A stretch of DNA of 64,000 bases, from positions 310,001 through 374,000 of the forward strand of contig NZ_PYFP01000001.1 of assembly GCF_003056055.1 (NCBI RefSeq), given 5' to 3'. The stretch's first letter is position 1. Every line of letters starts with the position of its first letter. The notes under the pieces are model-generated. The model ran no database searches. It had not been told where the DNA came from and saw nothing but the letters and a program-made list of their open reading frames with translations. The position numbers and the translations under genes are program-made. Positions 42,172 to 51,209 of this stretch are shown here, piece after piece. This stretch comes from Glaciimonas sp. PCH181. Lineage in GTDB: Bacteria; Pseudomonadota; Gammaproteobacteria; Burkholderiales; Burkholderiaceae_D.

Positions 42172-45100
42172 CTAACAAAAATCCCGGCTGCTGGCGTGCA
42201 GTCGTCCTAATAGCGGGGACAAATCCACCAGCCGCTTGGCGACCAAATGGCGAACGTTGTCTTTGCTTTGCCAAATTCCATATACCCCCAGAAGTGTAGC
42301 GCCCAGTATTTCTTTGCGTTGTTTATCGACCAGCGCTGGCCAGATGATGACGTTGATCGATCCAGTTTCGTCCTCGATGGTTACAAACATGGTTCCTTTG
42401 GCGGTGCCGGGGCGTTGACGCACCGTGACGATGCCGCAGCCGCGGGCTAGTTGGCCGTCAGCAAAGGTGTTGAGGTCATCGGCGGTGACAAAGCGTTTGG
42501 CGCTTAATTGTTCGCGCAAAAATGCTAACGGATGGCGGCCTAACGTCAGACCCATTGTGTGGTAATCATTGACCAGACTTTCTGCGTCGCTGGGGGCGTT
42601 TAGTAATAACGGCGCTTCTGTCACTTTGGCGGTTTTGAGTAAGTCTTTATCGGGTGCGCTGATCAGCGCTTGCCATAAGGCCTGACGGCGATTGCCGGAG
42701 AGGGCGATTAGTGCGTTTGCGGCAGCTAAAGCCTGTAATTGATCGCGCTTTAAGTTGGCGCGTAAGGCCAGATCGTGGATGTCGCTAAAGGCGCGGACTG
42801 CGCGCGCTACTTCAATTTCCAAAACACTTTCTGACGATAGACCACGCACTAAGTTCAAGCCCAGTCGTACGGCGGGACGGGCGGCTTCTGGCTGGGAGGA
42901 TGTTTCCAGCATTGCATCCCAATTACTGACCGTGACATCCACTGGCAATACTTCCACGCCATGCCGCCGCGCATCTTGCATCAGTTGCGATGGCGAATAA
43001 AAGCCCATCGGTTGACTGTTCAGCAGAGCGCATAAAAACGCTTCCGGTTCATGACATTTTAGCCAGGCGCTGGCATAGGCTAACAGCGCAAAACTGGCTG
43101 CATGACTTTCGGGGAAGCCGTATTCGCCAAAGCCTTGAATCTGGCTATAGATGGCTTCGGCAAAGGCGAGGCTATATTTGTTGTTCGCGGTCATGCCGGT
43201 GATCAGTTTTTCGCGATATTTTTCTAGTCCGCCTTTGCGTTTCCATGCGGCCATTGCACGGCGCAGGCCGTCGGCTTCGCCGGGGGTAAATCCGGCGGCG
43301 ATGATGGCGATTTGCATGACTTGTTCTTGAAAAATAGGGATACCTAAGGTGCGTTCCAAGGCGATTTTTAATTCATCATGGGGCAGGGTGCTTGGTTCCT
43401 TTTCTTGTTTGCGGCGTAGATAGGGATGGACCATGCCGCCCTGAATTGGCCCGGGTCGGACAATCGCTACTTCGATAACCAGATCGTAAAATTTTGTTGG
43501 TTTCAAGCGCGGCAGCATGCTCATCTGGGCACGGCTTTCGATTTGGAATACGCCGATGGTATCGGCCTTGCAGATCATCTCGTAGGTGGCGATATCTTCG
43601 GCGGGAATCTGGTTTAGTTCGAAAGGTTCGCCGCGTTGTTCTGCGACCATTGCGAGTGCGCGCCGTAACATGCTTAGCATGCCGAGCGCGAGGATGTCGA
43701 CTTTGAGGATGCCTAGCGCATCCAGATCGTTTTTGTCCCATTGGACGACGCTGCGGTCTGGCATGGCGGCGTTTTCAATGGGGACTAAACGCGATAATTT
43801 GCCGCGTGAAATGACGAAGCCGCCGGGGTGTTGTGACAGGTGGCGCGGGAATCCTAATAGTGTGTGGGATAGCATTGCCCATTGCTGGGCGAGGGAGGTG
43901 TCGGGGTCGACGCCGCATGCCAGAAAATGTTGTTCGAGTTGATGTTTGTCGTCCCACCAGCGATGGGATTTGGCGACTTGGTCGATAACGCCGGGGTCGA
44001 CGCCGAGGGCTTTGCCGACATCGCGCAGAACGCTGCGGGGGCGATAGCTGATGACGACAGCGGTGAGGGCTGCGCGCAGGCGGCCGTATTTGTTGTAGAT
44101 ATATTGGATGACTTCTTCGCGTCGCTGATGTTCAAAATCGACGTCGATATCGGGGGGCTCGTTACGTTCTTTGCTGATAAAACGTTCGAATAGGAGGGTG
44201 CCACGGGCTGGGTCGACGGCGGTGATGCCGAGGCAATAGCAGACGGCGGAATTGGCGGCGGAGCCACGTCCTTGACAGAGGATGTCTTGGCTGCGGGCGA
44301 AGCTGACGATATCGTAGACGGTTAAAAAATAAGATGCATAGCCGAGGTCATTGATGAGGTCGAGTTCTTGTTTTATTTGTTGTTGGACCGTTGGGGGGAT
44401 GCCTTGTGGAAATCGCTGGTGGGCACCGATGAGGGTTTCCTGGCGTAAATAGGTGGTTGGGGTGTGGTTTGCGGGGACGGATTCATCGGGGTATTCGTAG
44501 CGGAGTTCGTCTAGTGAAAATGTACATAAATTGGCGATGGTGATGGTTTCGTTTAGTGCTGCTGCTGAGTAGAGGTTGGCTAGGCGCAGGCGGGTGCGGA
44601 GGTGTTGTTCGGCGTTTGGGGCGAGGTTGTAGCCGCAGGCGGCGACGGGTTTGCCTAGCCGGATGGCGGTTAGGGTGTCTTGCAGGGGTTTGCGGGAGCG
44701 CACGTGCATGCAGACATCGCCGGTGGCGACTATTGGGATGGCTAGGGTGTGGGCGATTGTTTCTATGGTGGTGCGGTGTTGTTCCTCGTTGGGGTGGTGG
44801 AGCAATGTCAGACCTATCCAGGCGCGGTTTTGAAAGGTGTTTTTTAGCCAGCTTGCTTGAGTGGCTAGCGTGGTTGGGTTGATGTTGTGGGCGGGTAATA
44901 GGATTACCAGGCAATCTGGCAGATTGCGTAGGTGGGCGTAGGGGGTGTTGGTGATGTTTGTATTATCCAAGTCGTCGGCGCTTAGGCGATAGGTGCCTTT
45001 GGTTGCACGGGTGCGGGCTAGGGTGATTAGCTCGGCTAGGTTTCCGTAACCTTCGCGGTTTTGGGCTAATACTATTATTGAGAAAGTTGGGTTTTCTTCT

Positions 45101-45327
45101 TTGTCTATTAATTGAAATTGGCTGCCGATGATCAGATGTAGATTGTGGTTTTTTGCTTCGGTGTGGGCGCGGACTACACCGGCTATTGAGCATTCATCGG
45201 TGATGGCCAGAGCGCTGTAGCCTAGCTTTGCAGCGCGGGCTGTTAGCTCTTCTGGGTGGGATGCGCCACGCAGGAAGCTGAAGTTTGTTGCGCATTGGAG
45301 TTCTGCGTATTTTGGGAGATTGTTCAT
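42172..45327 (-). CDS. dnaE2: error-prone DNA polymerase III alpha subunit
   Basis: 1051 aa, the normal DnaE2 length. An N-terminal PHP domain (AELQCATNFSFLRGASHPEE; LAITDECSIAGVVRAH) is followed by a palm with the catalytic PPDIDVDFEHQRREE, the polymerase-finger region (SIGVF-like DTIGVFQIESRAQMSML) and a C-terminal OB fold (GIVTVRQRPGTAKGTMFVTIEDE). DnaE2 acts in SOS-induced translesion synthesis with ImuA and ImuB. Neither partner is adjacent here: upstream is a LysR gene, downstream are small genes of opposite strand. The partners may be elsewhere. Confidence 0.94.
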   Translation of the reverse strand: MNNLPKYAELQCATNFSFLRGASHPEELTARAAKLGYSALAITDECSIAGVVRAHTEAKNHNLHLIIGSQFQLIDKEENPTFSIIVLAQNREGYGNLAELITLARTRATKGTYRLSADDLDNTNITNTPYAHLRNLPDCLVILLPAHNINPTTLATQASWLKNTFQNRAWIGLTLLHHPNEEQHRTTIETIAHTLAIPIVATGDVCMHVRSRKPLQDTLTAIRLGKPVAACGYNLAPNAEQHLRTRLRLANLYSAAALNETITIANLCTFSLDELRYEYPDESVPANHTPTTYLRQETLIGAHQRFPQGIPPTVQQQIKQELDLINDLGYASYFLTVYDIVSFARSQDILCQGRGSAANSAVCYCLGITAVDPARGTLLFERFISKERNEPPDIDVDFEHQRREEVIQYIYNKYGRLRAALTAVVISYRPRSVLRDVGKALGVDPGVIDQVAKSHRWWDDKHQLEQHFLACGVDPDTSLAQQWAMLSHTLLGFPRHLSQHPGGFVISRGKLSRLVPIENAAMPDRSVVQWDKNDLDALGILKVDILALGMLSMLRRALAMVAEQRGEPFELNQIPAEDIATYEMICKADTIGVFQIESRAQMSMLPRLKPTKFYDLVIEVAIVRPGPIQGGMVHPYLRRKQEKEPSTLPHDELKIALERTLGIPIFQEQVMQIAIIAAGFTPGEADGLRRAMAAWKRKGGLEKYREKLITGMTANNKYSLAFAEAIYSQIQGFGEYGFPESHAASFALLAYASAWLKCHEPEAFLCALLNSQPMGFYSPSQLMQDARRHGVEVLPVDVTVSNWDAMLETSSQPEAARPAVRLGLNLVRGLSSESVLEIEVARAVRAFSDIHDLALRANLKRDQLQALAAANALIALSGNRRQALWQALISAPDKDLLKTAKVTEAPLLLNAPSDAESLVNDYHTMGLTLGRHPLAFLREQLSAKRFVTADDLNTFADGQLARGCGIVTVRQRPGTAKGTMFVTIEDETGSINVIIWPALVDKQRKEILGATLLGVYGIWQSKDNVRHLVAKRLVDLSPLLGRLHASSRDFC

Positions 45328-45351
45328 TTGGGTTTTGTTTCGGTTTGGCGT

Positions 45352-45480
45352 TATTTAAAACGTGCTTTTCTTCGTGGTTAGCTCGTCGGGGGACCTTAGC
45401 CGAAGCAAGAACAAAGTGACCGGCTCCGGCTGCCGAGCCGCCCCCGGCTTGCCTCTACGGAAAACAAACCGTTTTAAATA
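45352..45480. repeat. 11-bp inverted repeat bracketing a GC-rich hairpin region
   Basis: TATTTAAAACG (45352-45362) and its exact reverse complement (45470-45480) enclose about 107 bp that includes CGGCTC/GAGCCG arms (45421-45440). It resembles a small palindromic intergenic repeat or MITE relic between dnaE2 and the LysR gene. No gene is seen in 45328-45615. Confidence 0.45.
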
Positions 45481-45615
45481 GAAACATAAGAATAAACCCA
45501 TAAAATCAAAATCAAAGAATTCCCGATTGACGATTTCTTCGGTGACGCCTTCTTAAACAACAGCGCGAAATCGAAGAAATAAACCAACCACTAAACCATC
45601 CCATACGGCAAAAAT

Positions 45616-46587
45616 TTAAAGAAAATTTGCACTTTTTCCATCATGCCGCCCATACATCCGACATTCAGCCGCCAGCGCTAACAAATTCGGATCTCGCTCC
45701 CGACTTTTCGGCAGCAGCAACGTAATCCGCTGCCTTACCCCATATTTAGACGCCAATCCGATCAACTCAATGTGCGCACTAAATTTCCCCACCCGCCCGG
45801 GCAGCAAACTATACCCAATCCCGCCGCTCACCAAATTAATCAAAGAAAAAATATCCTGCACCCGCATACTGATATTCGGCGTAAATCCCGCCTTCTCAAA
45901 ACACAACGAAAAATCCTGCGAAGTAACAAACCCCTCCGTCAGCGTCACAAATTTTTCATCTCGTAAATCCTGCAAATCAATACTCTTTTGACCCGCAAAA
46001 GGAGAGTTTAACGGCGCTGCCAAAAAAACATCATCATCAAATAACGGCACCGCAATCAACGCCTGATTATTCGCATCGCTATGCGCTTTAGTCTCGATCG
46101 ACTGATTAATATCGCTTTGCTCATGCAAACCAATTACGATCGCGTCCAGCTTGCCATCAGCCAATTGCTGCATCAAATCCCGGTTCGATCCTAACGTTAA
46201 ATCAATATCTAACGCAGGCTTACGCAGTTTTAACCCAATCATCAATTGCGGAATACACCGCAACGTCAGCGAATAGAGAGAACCGATTTTCAACCGCGTG
46301 GCGTTAAATCCAGCCGCCTCATGCACCTTACGCACACCTTCCTCACACTCATTTCTGGCGCGTTGCGCATACTCAGCAAAAGTATAAGCAGCCTGCAACG
46401 GAATCAAACTGCGGCCCTCACGCTTAAACAGCGGACACCGCAAGGCTTCCTCCAATGAATGCAAAGAACGATGCACGCTGACCGTGCTTTGGCCCAACAA
46501 CTCGGATACCCGCGCCATATTATTAAGCTTCATGAAAGCCAGAAAAACTTCCATTTTTTTCAACGTAATTGCATCGTCGATTGCCAT
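45616..46587 (-). CDS. LysR family regulator, probably of the malonate operon (MdcR-like)
   Basis: A 323-aa protein with an N-terminal winged HTH (KMEVFLAFMKLNNMARVSELLGQSTVSVHRSLHSLEEALRCPLFKREG) and a LysR effector domain (LKIGSLYSLTLRCIPQLMIGLKL; LDAIVIGLHE). It faces the mdc operon divergently, and the start MAIDDAITLKKMEVFLAF is like MdcR of malonate clusters. A toxin-antitoxin remnant lies between the regulator and the operon. Assignment as malonate regulator is from context and resemblance. Confidence 0.82.
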   Translation of the reverse strand: MAIDDAITLKKMEVFLAFMKLNNMARVSELLGQSTVSVHRSLHSLEEALRCPLFKREGRSLIPLQAAYTFAEYAQRARNECEEGVRKVHEAAGFNATRLKIGSLYSLTLRCIPQLMIGLKLRKPALDIDLTLGSNRDLMQQLADGKLDAIVIGLHEQSDINQSIETKAHSDANNQALIAVPLFDDDVFLAAPLNSPFAGQKSIDLQDLRDEKFVTLTEGFVTSQDFSLCFEKAGFTPNISMRVQDIFSLINLVSGGIGYSLLPGRVGKFSAHIELIGLASKYGVRQRITLLLPKSRERDPNLLALAAECRMYGRHDGKSANFL

Positions 46588-46679
46588 ATTGTCTCCGTCT
46601 TTTTATCGTTTTTAGTGACGCTGGTCGTAATCGAAATGTTGATTGAGCGATGACGAAGGAACGATAGTTATGCTCGACT

Positions 46680-47002
46680 TTACGCGAAAAGATCGGCATG
46701 TGTGCCTGCGCGCACAAACACGATTAAACCATTTTTTGTGCTGTCATCAATCTTGTAGGCCAGCAAAAAGTCGCCACCAATATGGCATTCTCGATGCCCG
46801 TCCCATTCACCGCCCAATGGATGATCTAGCCACTCAGGCCCGAATTGGGCATCGTTGGCGATCAGCAGAGCATTGCCTCTTTGATCCGATACATGTCATA
46901 CCGCCCAGACCGTGATAACCGTTCCCAATCTTTCAAAAACGACTTTGCGTAGTCCGCTGCACGCGGCAGTGGAGCGCGCTTACTTGCGGTTGTTCTTTTC
47001 AA
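46680..47002 (-). pseudogene. YafQ/RelE-type toxin, frameshifted
   Basis: Starting from a TTG inside the antitoxin end (47000-47002), the frame reads KRAPLPRAADYAKSFLKDWE and onward to IKEAML, then hits a stop near 46863-46870. A one-base shift restores the family's end: LIANDAQFGPEWLDHPLGGE, WDGHRECHIGGDFLLAYKID and VFVRAGTHADLFA, stop at 46680-46682. Catalytic-type residues of YafQ (H in GTHADLF, HRECH) are present after the shift. As read, the toxin should be inactive unless frameshifting or a sequencing error is involved. It overlaps the antitoxin gene as in intact pairs. Confidence 0.75.
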
Positions 47003-47258
47003 TGTCATCAAATAATTCGGTGGCGGTATTAAAGCGGGTACGCCGCGCTTGAGCTATCTCGTTTGCTTTAGTCATGGCTGCACGCGTTTCCACGTTAGGG
47101 ACTTCCAGCGCGAACGGCATTTTCTGTTCAGCAACGACACGTATTAAAAATACGCGTACGGCATCAGAGATTGACAACCCCATTGCTGCGAGTGTCTCGG
47201 TGGCTTGCGCCTTAATTTGTTCATCCACGCGGACGTGGACCATTGTGGTGGTAGCCAT
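46980..47258 (-). CDS. RelB/DinJ family antitoxin
   Basis: 92 aa from the ATG at 47258, chosen for its AAGGAGG ribosome site; the upstream ATG at 47309 lacks one. The ribbon-helix-helix N-terminus is typical of DinJ (MVHVRVDEQIKAQATETLAAMGLSISDAVRVFLIRV). The C-terminal tail would wrap a YafQ-type toxin. It is intact while its toxin is frameshifted. The promoter region is shared with mdcA, in divergent orientation. Confidence 0.88.
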   Translation of the reverse strand: MATTTMVHVRVDEQIKAQATETLAAMGLSISDAVRVFLIRVVAEQKMPFALEVPNVETRAAMTKANEIAQARRTRFNTATELFDDIEKNNRK

Positions 47259-47332
47259 AGGGCCTCCTTGGATAGTTGCGATACATTGTATCTCAGCTTT
47301 CTCCGTCACAAATTGACTGAATTCTGAAGATC

Positions 47333-47370
47333 ATTACCTTAAAAGTAATAAATCAACATAAAGGTTGATT
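47333..47370. promoter_or_regulatory. two adjacent dyads upstream of mdcA, candidate MdcR operators
   Basis: ATTAC-N7-GTAAT (47333-47349) and AATCAAC-N6-GTTGATT (47351-47370) lie side by side, with centres about 20 bp apart, i.e. on the same DNA face. Both have the partial-dyad look of LysR targets and sit 60-95 bp before the mdcA start. RelB autoregulation is the alternative. Confidence 0.45.
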
Positions 47371-47429
47371 GAAGTGTCATCCACTTCCTTCTAATGTATT
47401 TACCACGATGACTGAACGCCGGAGTAGAG

Positions 47430-49103
47430 ATGCAAGCCCAAAAACAGCTGACGCGCCCACTTAATCCGCAGTGGAGCAAGCGCCGTACCGAGAAGAACCG
47501 CCGTCTGGCAGCAGTCGCGCATTTGGCCGATGGTCCGGTGTTGCGCACCGCCGATATACTCCCCGCGTTGCAAATGCTGATTTCGTCCGGCGATAGGGTC
47601 GTGCTGGAGGGGAATAATCAGAAGCAGGCCGATTTTCTGGCGCGTTCTTTAGTGCAGATTGATCCGGCTAAAGTGAACAATCTGCATCTGATCATGCCCA
47701 GCGTCAGTCTGCCAGAACATCTTGATCTATTCGAGCGCGGTATTGCCCGTAAGCTTGATTTCGCCTTTGCGGGTGCGCAAAGCTTACGAATCTCCCAGCT
47801 GTTGCAAGACGGGGTATTGGAAGTCGGTGCGATTCATACCTATGTTGAGTTGTATGCGCGGTTGTACGTTGATTTGACGCCAAATGTGGTGTTGGTGGCC
47901 GGTTTTAAGGCGGATCGGCAGGGTAATCTTTATACCGGGTCTAGCACGGAAGATACCCCCGCATTGGTCGAGGCGGCAGCCTTCCGTGACGGTATCGTGA
48001 TCGCGCAAGTCAATGAAATTGTCGATGATCCTGCCGATTTGCCGCGTGTGGATATTCCCGGTTCGTGGATCGATTTTGTGGTGCAAGCTGACAAACCTTT
48101 CTTTCTGGAACCATTGTTTACCAGAGACCCGCGTCTGATCAAGCCAGTGCACGTGCTGATGGCGATGATGGCGATCCGGGGCGTGTATGAGCGTCATCAG
48201 GTGCAATCGCTGAATCATGGCATCGGCTTTAATACTGCCGCCATCGAATTGATTTTGCCGACTTATGGCGAAAAACTGGGCTTAAAAGGCAAAATTTGTA
48301 AAAACTGGACCCTCAATCCGCATCCGACGTTGATCCCTGCGATTGAGTCCGGTTGGGTGGAAAGCGTGCATTGCTTCGGTGGTGAGCTTGGCATGGAAAA
48401 TTATGTCGCTGCGCGTCCGGACGTATTTTTCACTGGCAAGGACGGATCGATGCGGTCTAATCGTGCTTTATGTCAGCTTGCCGGTCAATACGCGGTTGAT
48501 CTGTTTATTGGCTCGACCTTGCAAATGGATGGGCTGGGTAATTCTTCCACCGTGACGCGCGGGCGTTTAACCGGCTTTGGTGGCGCACCGAACATGGGCC
48601 ATGATCCGGGCGGTCGTCGCCATCCTAGCCCTGCATGGCTAGATTTGATTGAAACCGACGATCCGTTGGCGCGTGGTAAAAAATTGGTGGTGCAGATGGT
48701 GGAGACTTTTCAGGGCGGCGGTCAGCCGACGATAGTCGAAACGTTGGATGCGGTTGCGGTAGGTAAAGAATCCGGGATGCCGATTGCGCCGATCATGATT
48801 TATGGCGACGACGTGACGCACGTGCTGACCGAAGAAGGTATTGCCTATTTGTACAAAGCGCGCTCGCTGGAAGAACGCAAGGCGATGGTGGCGGCGGTGG
48901 CGGGTGTGACGCCGATTGGCATGCATCACGATCCGGCGACGACTGCAAAATTGCGCAAGGATGGTTTGATTGCGCTGCCTGAGGATATGGGCGTGAATCG
49001 CAATGAAGCCACGCGTTCGCTGCTGGCGGCGAAAAGTGTGGCCGATCTGGTGACGTGGTCCGATGGCTTATATGAGCCACCGGCAAAATTCAGGAGCTGG
49101 TAA
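47430..49103 (+). CDS. mdcA: malonate decarboxylase alpha subunit (acetyl-ACP:malonate ACP-transferase)
   Basis: 557 aa, the usual MdcA length. Recognisable stretches are ADILPALQMLISSGDRVVLE, ELYARLYVDLTPNVVLVAG, GGELGMENYVAARPDVFFTG and RLTGFGGAPNMGHDPGGRRH. It exchanges acetyl for malonyl on the MdcC carrier thiol in the biotin-independent cytoplasmic decarboxylase. It is the first gene of mdcABCDE-madLM-mdcGH. A GGAG ribosome site precedes the ATG, and its TAA/ATG junction overlaps mdcB. Confidence 0.95.
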   Translation: MQAQKQLTRPLNPQWSKRRTEKNRRLAAVAHLADGPVLRTADILPALQMLISSGDRVVLEGNNQKQADFLARSLVQIDPAKVNNLHLIMPSVSLPEHLDLFERGIARKLDFAFAGAQSLRISQLLQDGVLEVGAIHTYVELYARLYVDLTPNVVLVAGFKADRQGNLYTGSSTEDTPALVEAAAFRDGIVIAQVNEIVDDPADLPRVDIPGSWIDFVVQADKPFFLEPLFTRDPRLIKPVHVLMAMMAIRGVYERHQVQSLNHGIGFNTAAIELILPTYGEKLGLKGKICKNWTLNPHPTLIPAIESGWVESVHCFGGELGMENYVAARPDVFFTGKDGSMRSNRALCQLAGQYAVDLFIGSTLQMDGLGNSSTVTRGRLTGFGGAPNMGHDPGGRRHPSPAWLDLIETDDPLARGKKLVVQMVETFQGGGQPTIVETLDAVAVGKESGMPIAPIMIYGDDVTHVLTEEGIAYLYKARSLEERKAMVAAVAGVTPIGMHHDPATTAKLRKDGLIALPEDMGVNRNEATRSLLAAKSVADLVTWSDGLYEPPAKFRSW

Positions 49104-49990
49104 TGATTGCGGTCGCTGATGTTGCTTGCTTGCAGAGACCGGTTGTCGTTGATCAGACCGCAACAGCGTTTGCCGAACGTCTGGCGCAGATGGTGGTGGC
49201 GGCGTTGATTGATGAGGTCACGCTGACGCCGAAGCCGGGTCTTGTCGATATGCGCAGCCGTGGTGCCCACGATGATTTGAGTTGGCTTTTGATGTGCCAT
49301 TCGGCTTGGGTTTTACGCCCGACTTTTGTTGCGATGGCGCTGGCGGGGCAGACTATTTCAGCGCCTCAGCAATTGCGTGAAGAAATCGGGCGGATTGGGC
49401 GTGAAGGTGAAGCTGCAATGATGGCTGCAACCGGCGGCGTCAATACCCATCGCGGAGCTATCTGGGCGCTCGGTTTGTTGGTGACGGCAGTGGCGCAGAA
49501 TGCCGGTTCGGTCAAGGCTAGCGCGGTGACTAACCGAGCGGCACTGCTGGCGCGTTTGCATGATCAATTTTCTCCAGAAATGACGGGTAATAAAGGCGAG
49601 CGCGCTTGCCAGACTTATGGCGTCGGCGGTGCGCGGGCACAGGCGCAAGCGGGCTTTCCGCACGTGTTGAATATGGCATTGCCATGCTTAAAACGTAGCC
49701 GTGCGCGGGGTGATAGTGAAAACGTGGCACGCCTGAACGCGTTGCTTGCCATCATCGCGGAGTTGGACGATACCTGCGTGTTGTCGCGTGGCGGCGTTGA
49801 CGCACTAGATGCGGTGCAAGGCGGTGCGCAGCAAGTGTTGGCGTTGGGTGGCGTTGCTGCCGCACAAGGAAAAATTGCGCTGCAAAAGTTGGAAGACGAT
49901 TTGTTGGCGCGCCATGTTTCGCCGGGCGGTGCAGCGGATTTGTTGGCGGCGACCTTATTTCTGGATCAACTGGAAACCGAATTTTCATGA
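49103..49990 (+). CDS. mdcB: triphosphoribosyl-dephospho-CoA synthase
   Basis: A 295-aa CitG/MdcB-family enzyme: LIDEVTLTPKPGLVDMRSRGAHDDL near the start, GVNTHRGAIWALGLL and LDDTCVLSRGG later. It makes the 2'-(5''-triphosphoribosyl)-3'-dephospho-CoA prosthetic-group precursor from ATP and dephospho-CoA, for loading on MdcC by MdcG. It overlaps mdcA by one base. Confidence 0.93.
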   Translation: MIAVADVACLQRPVVVDQTATAFAERLAQMVVAALIDEVTLTPKPGLVDMRSRGAHDDLSWLLMCHSAWVLRPTFVAMALAGQTISAPQQLREEIGRIGREGEAAMMAATGGVNTHRGAIWALGLLVTAVAQNAGSVKASAVTNRAALLARLHDQFSPEMTGNKGERACQTYGVGGARAQAQAGFPHVLNMALPCLKRSRARGDSENVARLNALLAIIAELDDTCVLSRGGVDALDAVQGGAQQVLALGGVAAAQGKIALQKLEDDLLARHVSPGGAADLLAATLFLDQLETEFS

Positions 49991-50021
49991 TGCATCTGGC
50001 AGAAAAAAAGAGGGACAACTG

Positions 50022-50333
50022 ATGGAAAAAATTTCTTATGAATTTGCTGCGGGTAATCCAGCAATAGGACGCGTTCTAGCTGGCGTAGTCGGTTCTGGCG
50101 ATCTGGAAGTATTGGTTGAGCCGCAGAGTGCACCGCTGAAAGCTGGCTTGACGACAATACAGGTCAATACGTCGGTGGATGGGATGGCGAGCGTATGGGA
50201 AGCATTATTGCGCCGCATTTTTACTGCCGCATTGTTGCCCGCCATGCAGGTTGAGATTAACGATTTTGGCGCAACGCCCGGCGTGGTGCGCTTGCGGATT
50301 GAGCAGGCATTTGAAGAACTCAAACTGACATGA
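50022..50333 (+). CDS. mdcC: malonate decarboxylase acyl carrier protein (delta subunit)
   Basis: 103 aa from the ATG at 50022 (MEKISYEFAAG), with GAGGGA as ribosome site; a longer overlapping frame from 49809 is an artefact. Ser25 in VVGSGDLEVLVEP is the residue that carries the phosphoribosyl-dephospho-CoA arm. It shuttles acetyl/malonyl groups between MdcA and MdcD/MdcE. Confidence 0.94.
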   Translation: MEKISYEFAAGNPAIGRVLAGVVGSGDLEVLVEPQSAPLKAGLTTIQVNTSVDGMASVWEALLRRIFTAALLPAMQVEINDFGATPGVVRLRIEQAFEELKLT

Positions 50334-50357
50334 AATTGATATAAAGCAGAGGCCCCG

Positions 50358-51209
50358 ATGAATACTGAACAATTACTCAAGCGCGAGAGTTTTATTGAAA
50401 TGACGGCGCGTAGCCGGGCACAGGCGCTGCTGGACCCCGGTTCGATGCGCGAACTTATCGGTCCGTTTGACCGGATGCGCTCACCTTGGCTGGCGATGCA
50501 AGGCGTGGTCACGCAATCGGATGATGGCGTGGTGGTGGCCAAGGGAAGCTTTGATGGGCAGCCTTATCTAGTATTGGCGATTGAGGGTGCATTTCAGGGC
50601 GGCAGCCTTGGCGAAGTCGGCGGCGCGAAGATTGCTGGCGCGCTGGAACTGGCGGCTGAAGATAATCGCAACGGTATTCCGACTGGCGCGACGATTCTGT
50701 TTGAAACCGGCGGCGTGCGTTTGCAGGAGGCCAATCTGGGCTTGGCCGCGATTGCCGATATTCATTCTGCGATTGTTGATTTGCGCCGTTATCAGCCAGT
50801 GGTAGGAATTTCGGCAGGCACGGTGGGATGTTTTGGCGGAATGTCCATTGCCGCTGCGCTATGCAGTTACCTGGTGGTGACGCGAGAGGCCAGAGTCGGA
50901 TTGAATGGCCCGGCGGTGATCGAACAGGAAGCCGGTATCGCCGAATACGATTCTCGCGATAGACCGTTTATCTGGAGTTTTACTGGCGGTGAACAACGCT
51001 TTCAAACAGGTCTGGCCGATGCTTGCATTGAGGACGATAGCGCATTGATGCGCACAACGCTGCGGGAGTTGATCGTGCGTGGCGTACCGACTAAACATCG
51101 CAGCGAACAGTCGCAGGCTTTCCTGGCATGTCTGGATGCGGTTGATGCCAGTGTGCAGGCGACACCGGAAATGGTGCGCAGCATTTATCAGAAAGGGCTT
51201 TCATTATGA
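50358..51209 (+). CDS. mdcD: malonate decarboxylase beta subunit
   Basis: A 283-aa carboxyltransferase-type protein of the crotonase fold: ESFIEMTARSRAQALLDPGS, GQPYLVLAIEGAFQGGSLGE and VGISAGTVGCFGGMSIAAAL. Together with MdcE it decarboxylates malonyl-S-ACP to acetyl-S-ACP. It overlaps mdcE by 4 bp. Confidence 0.94.
   Translation: MNTEQLLKRESFIEMTARSRAQALLDPGSMRELIGPFDRMRSPWLAMQGVVTQSDDGVVVAKGSFDGQPYLVLAIEGAFQGGSLGEVGGAKIAGALELAAEDNRNGIPTGATILFETGGVRLQEANLGLAAIADIHSAIVDLRRYQPVVGISAGTVGCFGGMSIAAALCSYLVVTREARVGLNGPAVIEQEAGIAEYDSRDRPFIWSFTGGEQRFQTGLADACIEDDSALMRTTLRELIVRGVPTKHRSEQSQAFLACLDAVDASVQATPEMVRSIYQKGLSL

Noticed and set aside
44556..44882. Plus-strand Gly/Arg/Leu-rich frame within dnaE2
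   Set aside because: Antisense shadow of the intact dnaE2 gene. No ribosome site or family sequence.
49809..50021. Extended start for mdcC inside mdcB
   Set aside because: The extra 71 residues are the mdcB sequence in another frame. The ATG at 50022 has a ribosome site and gives Ser25 at its expected position.
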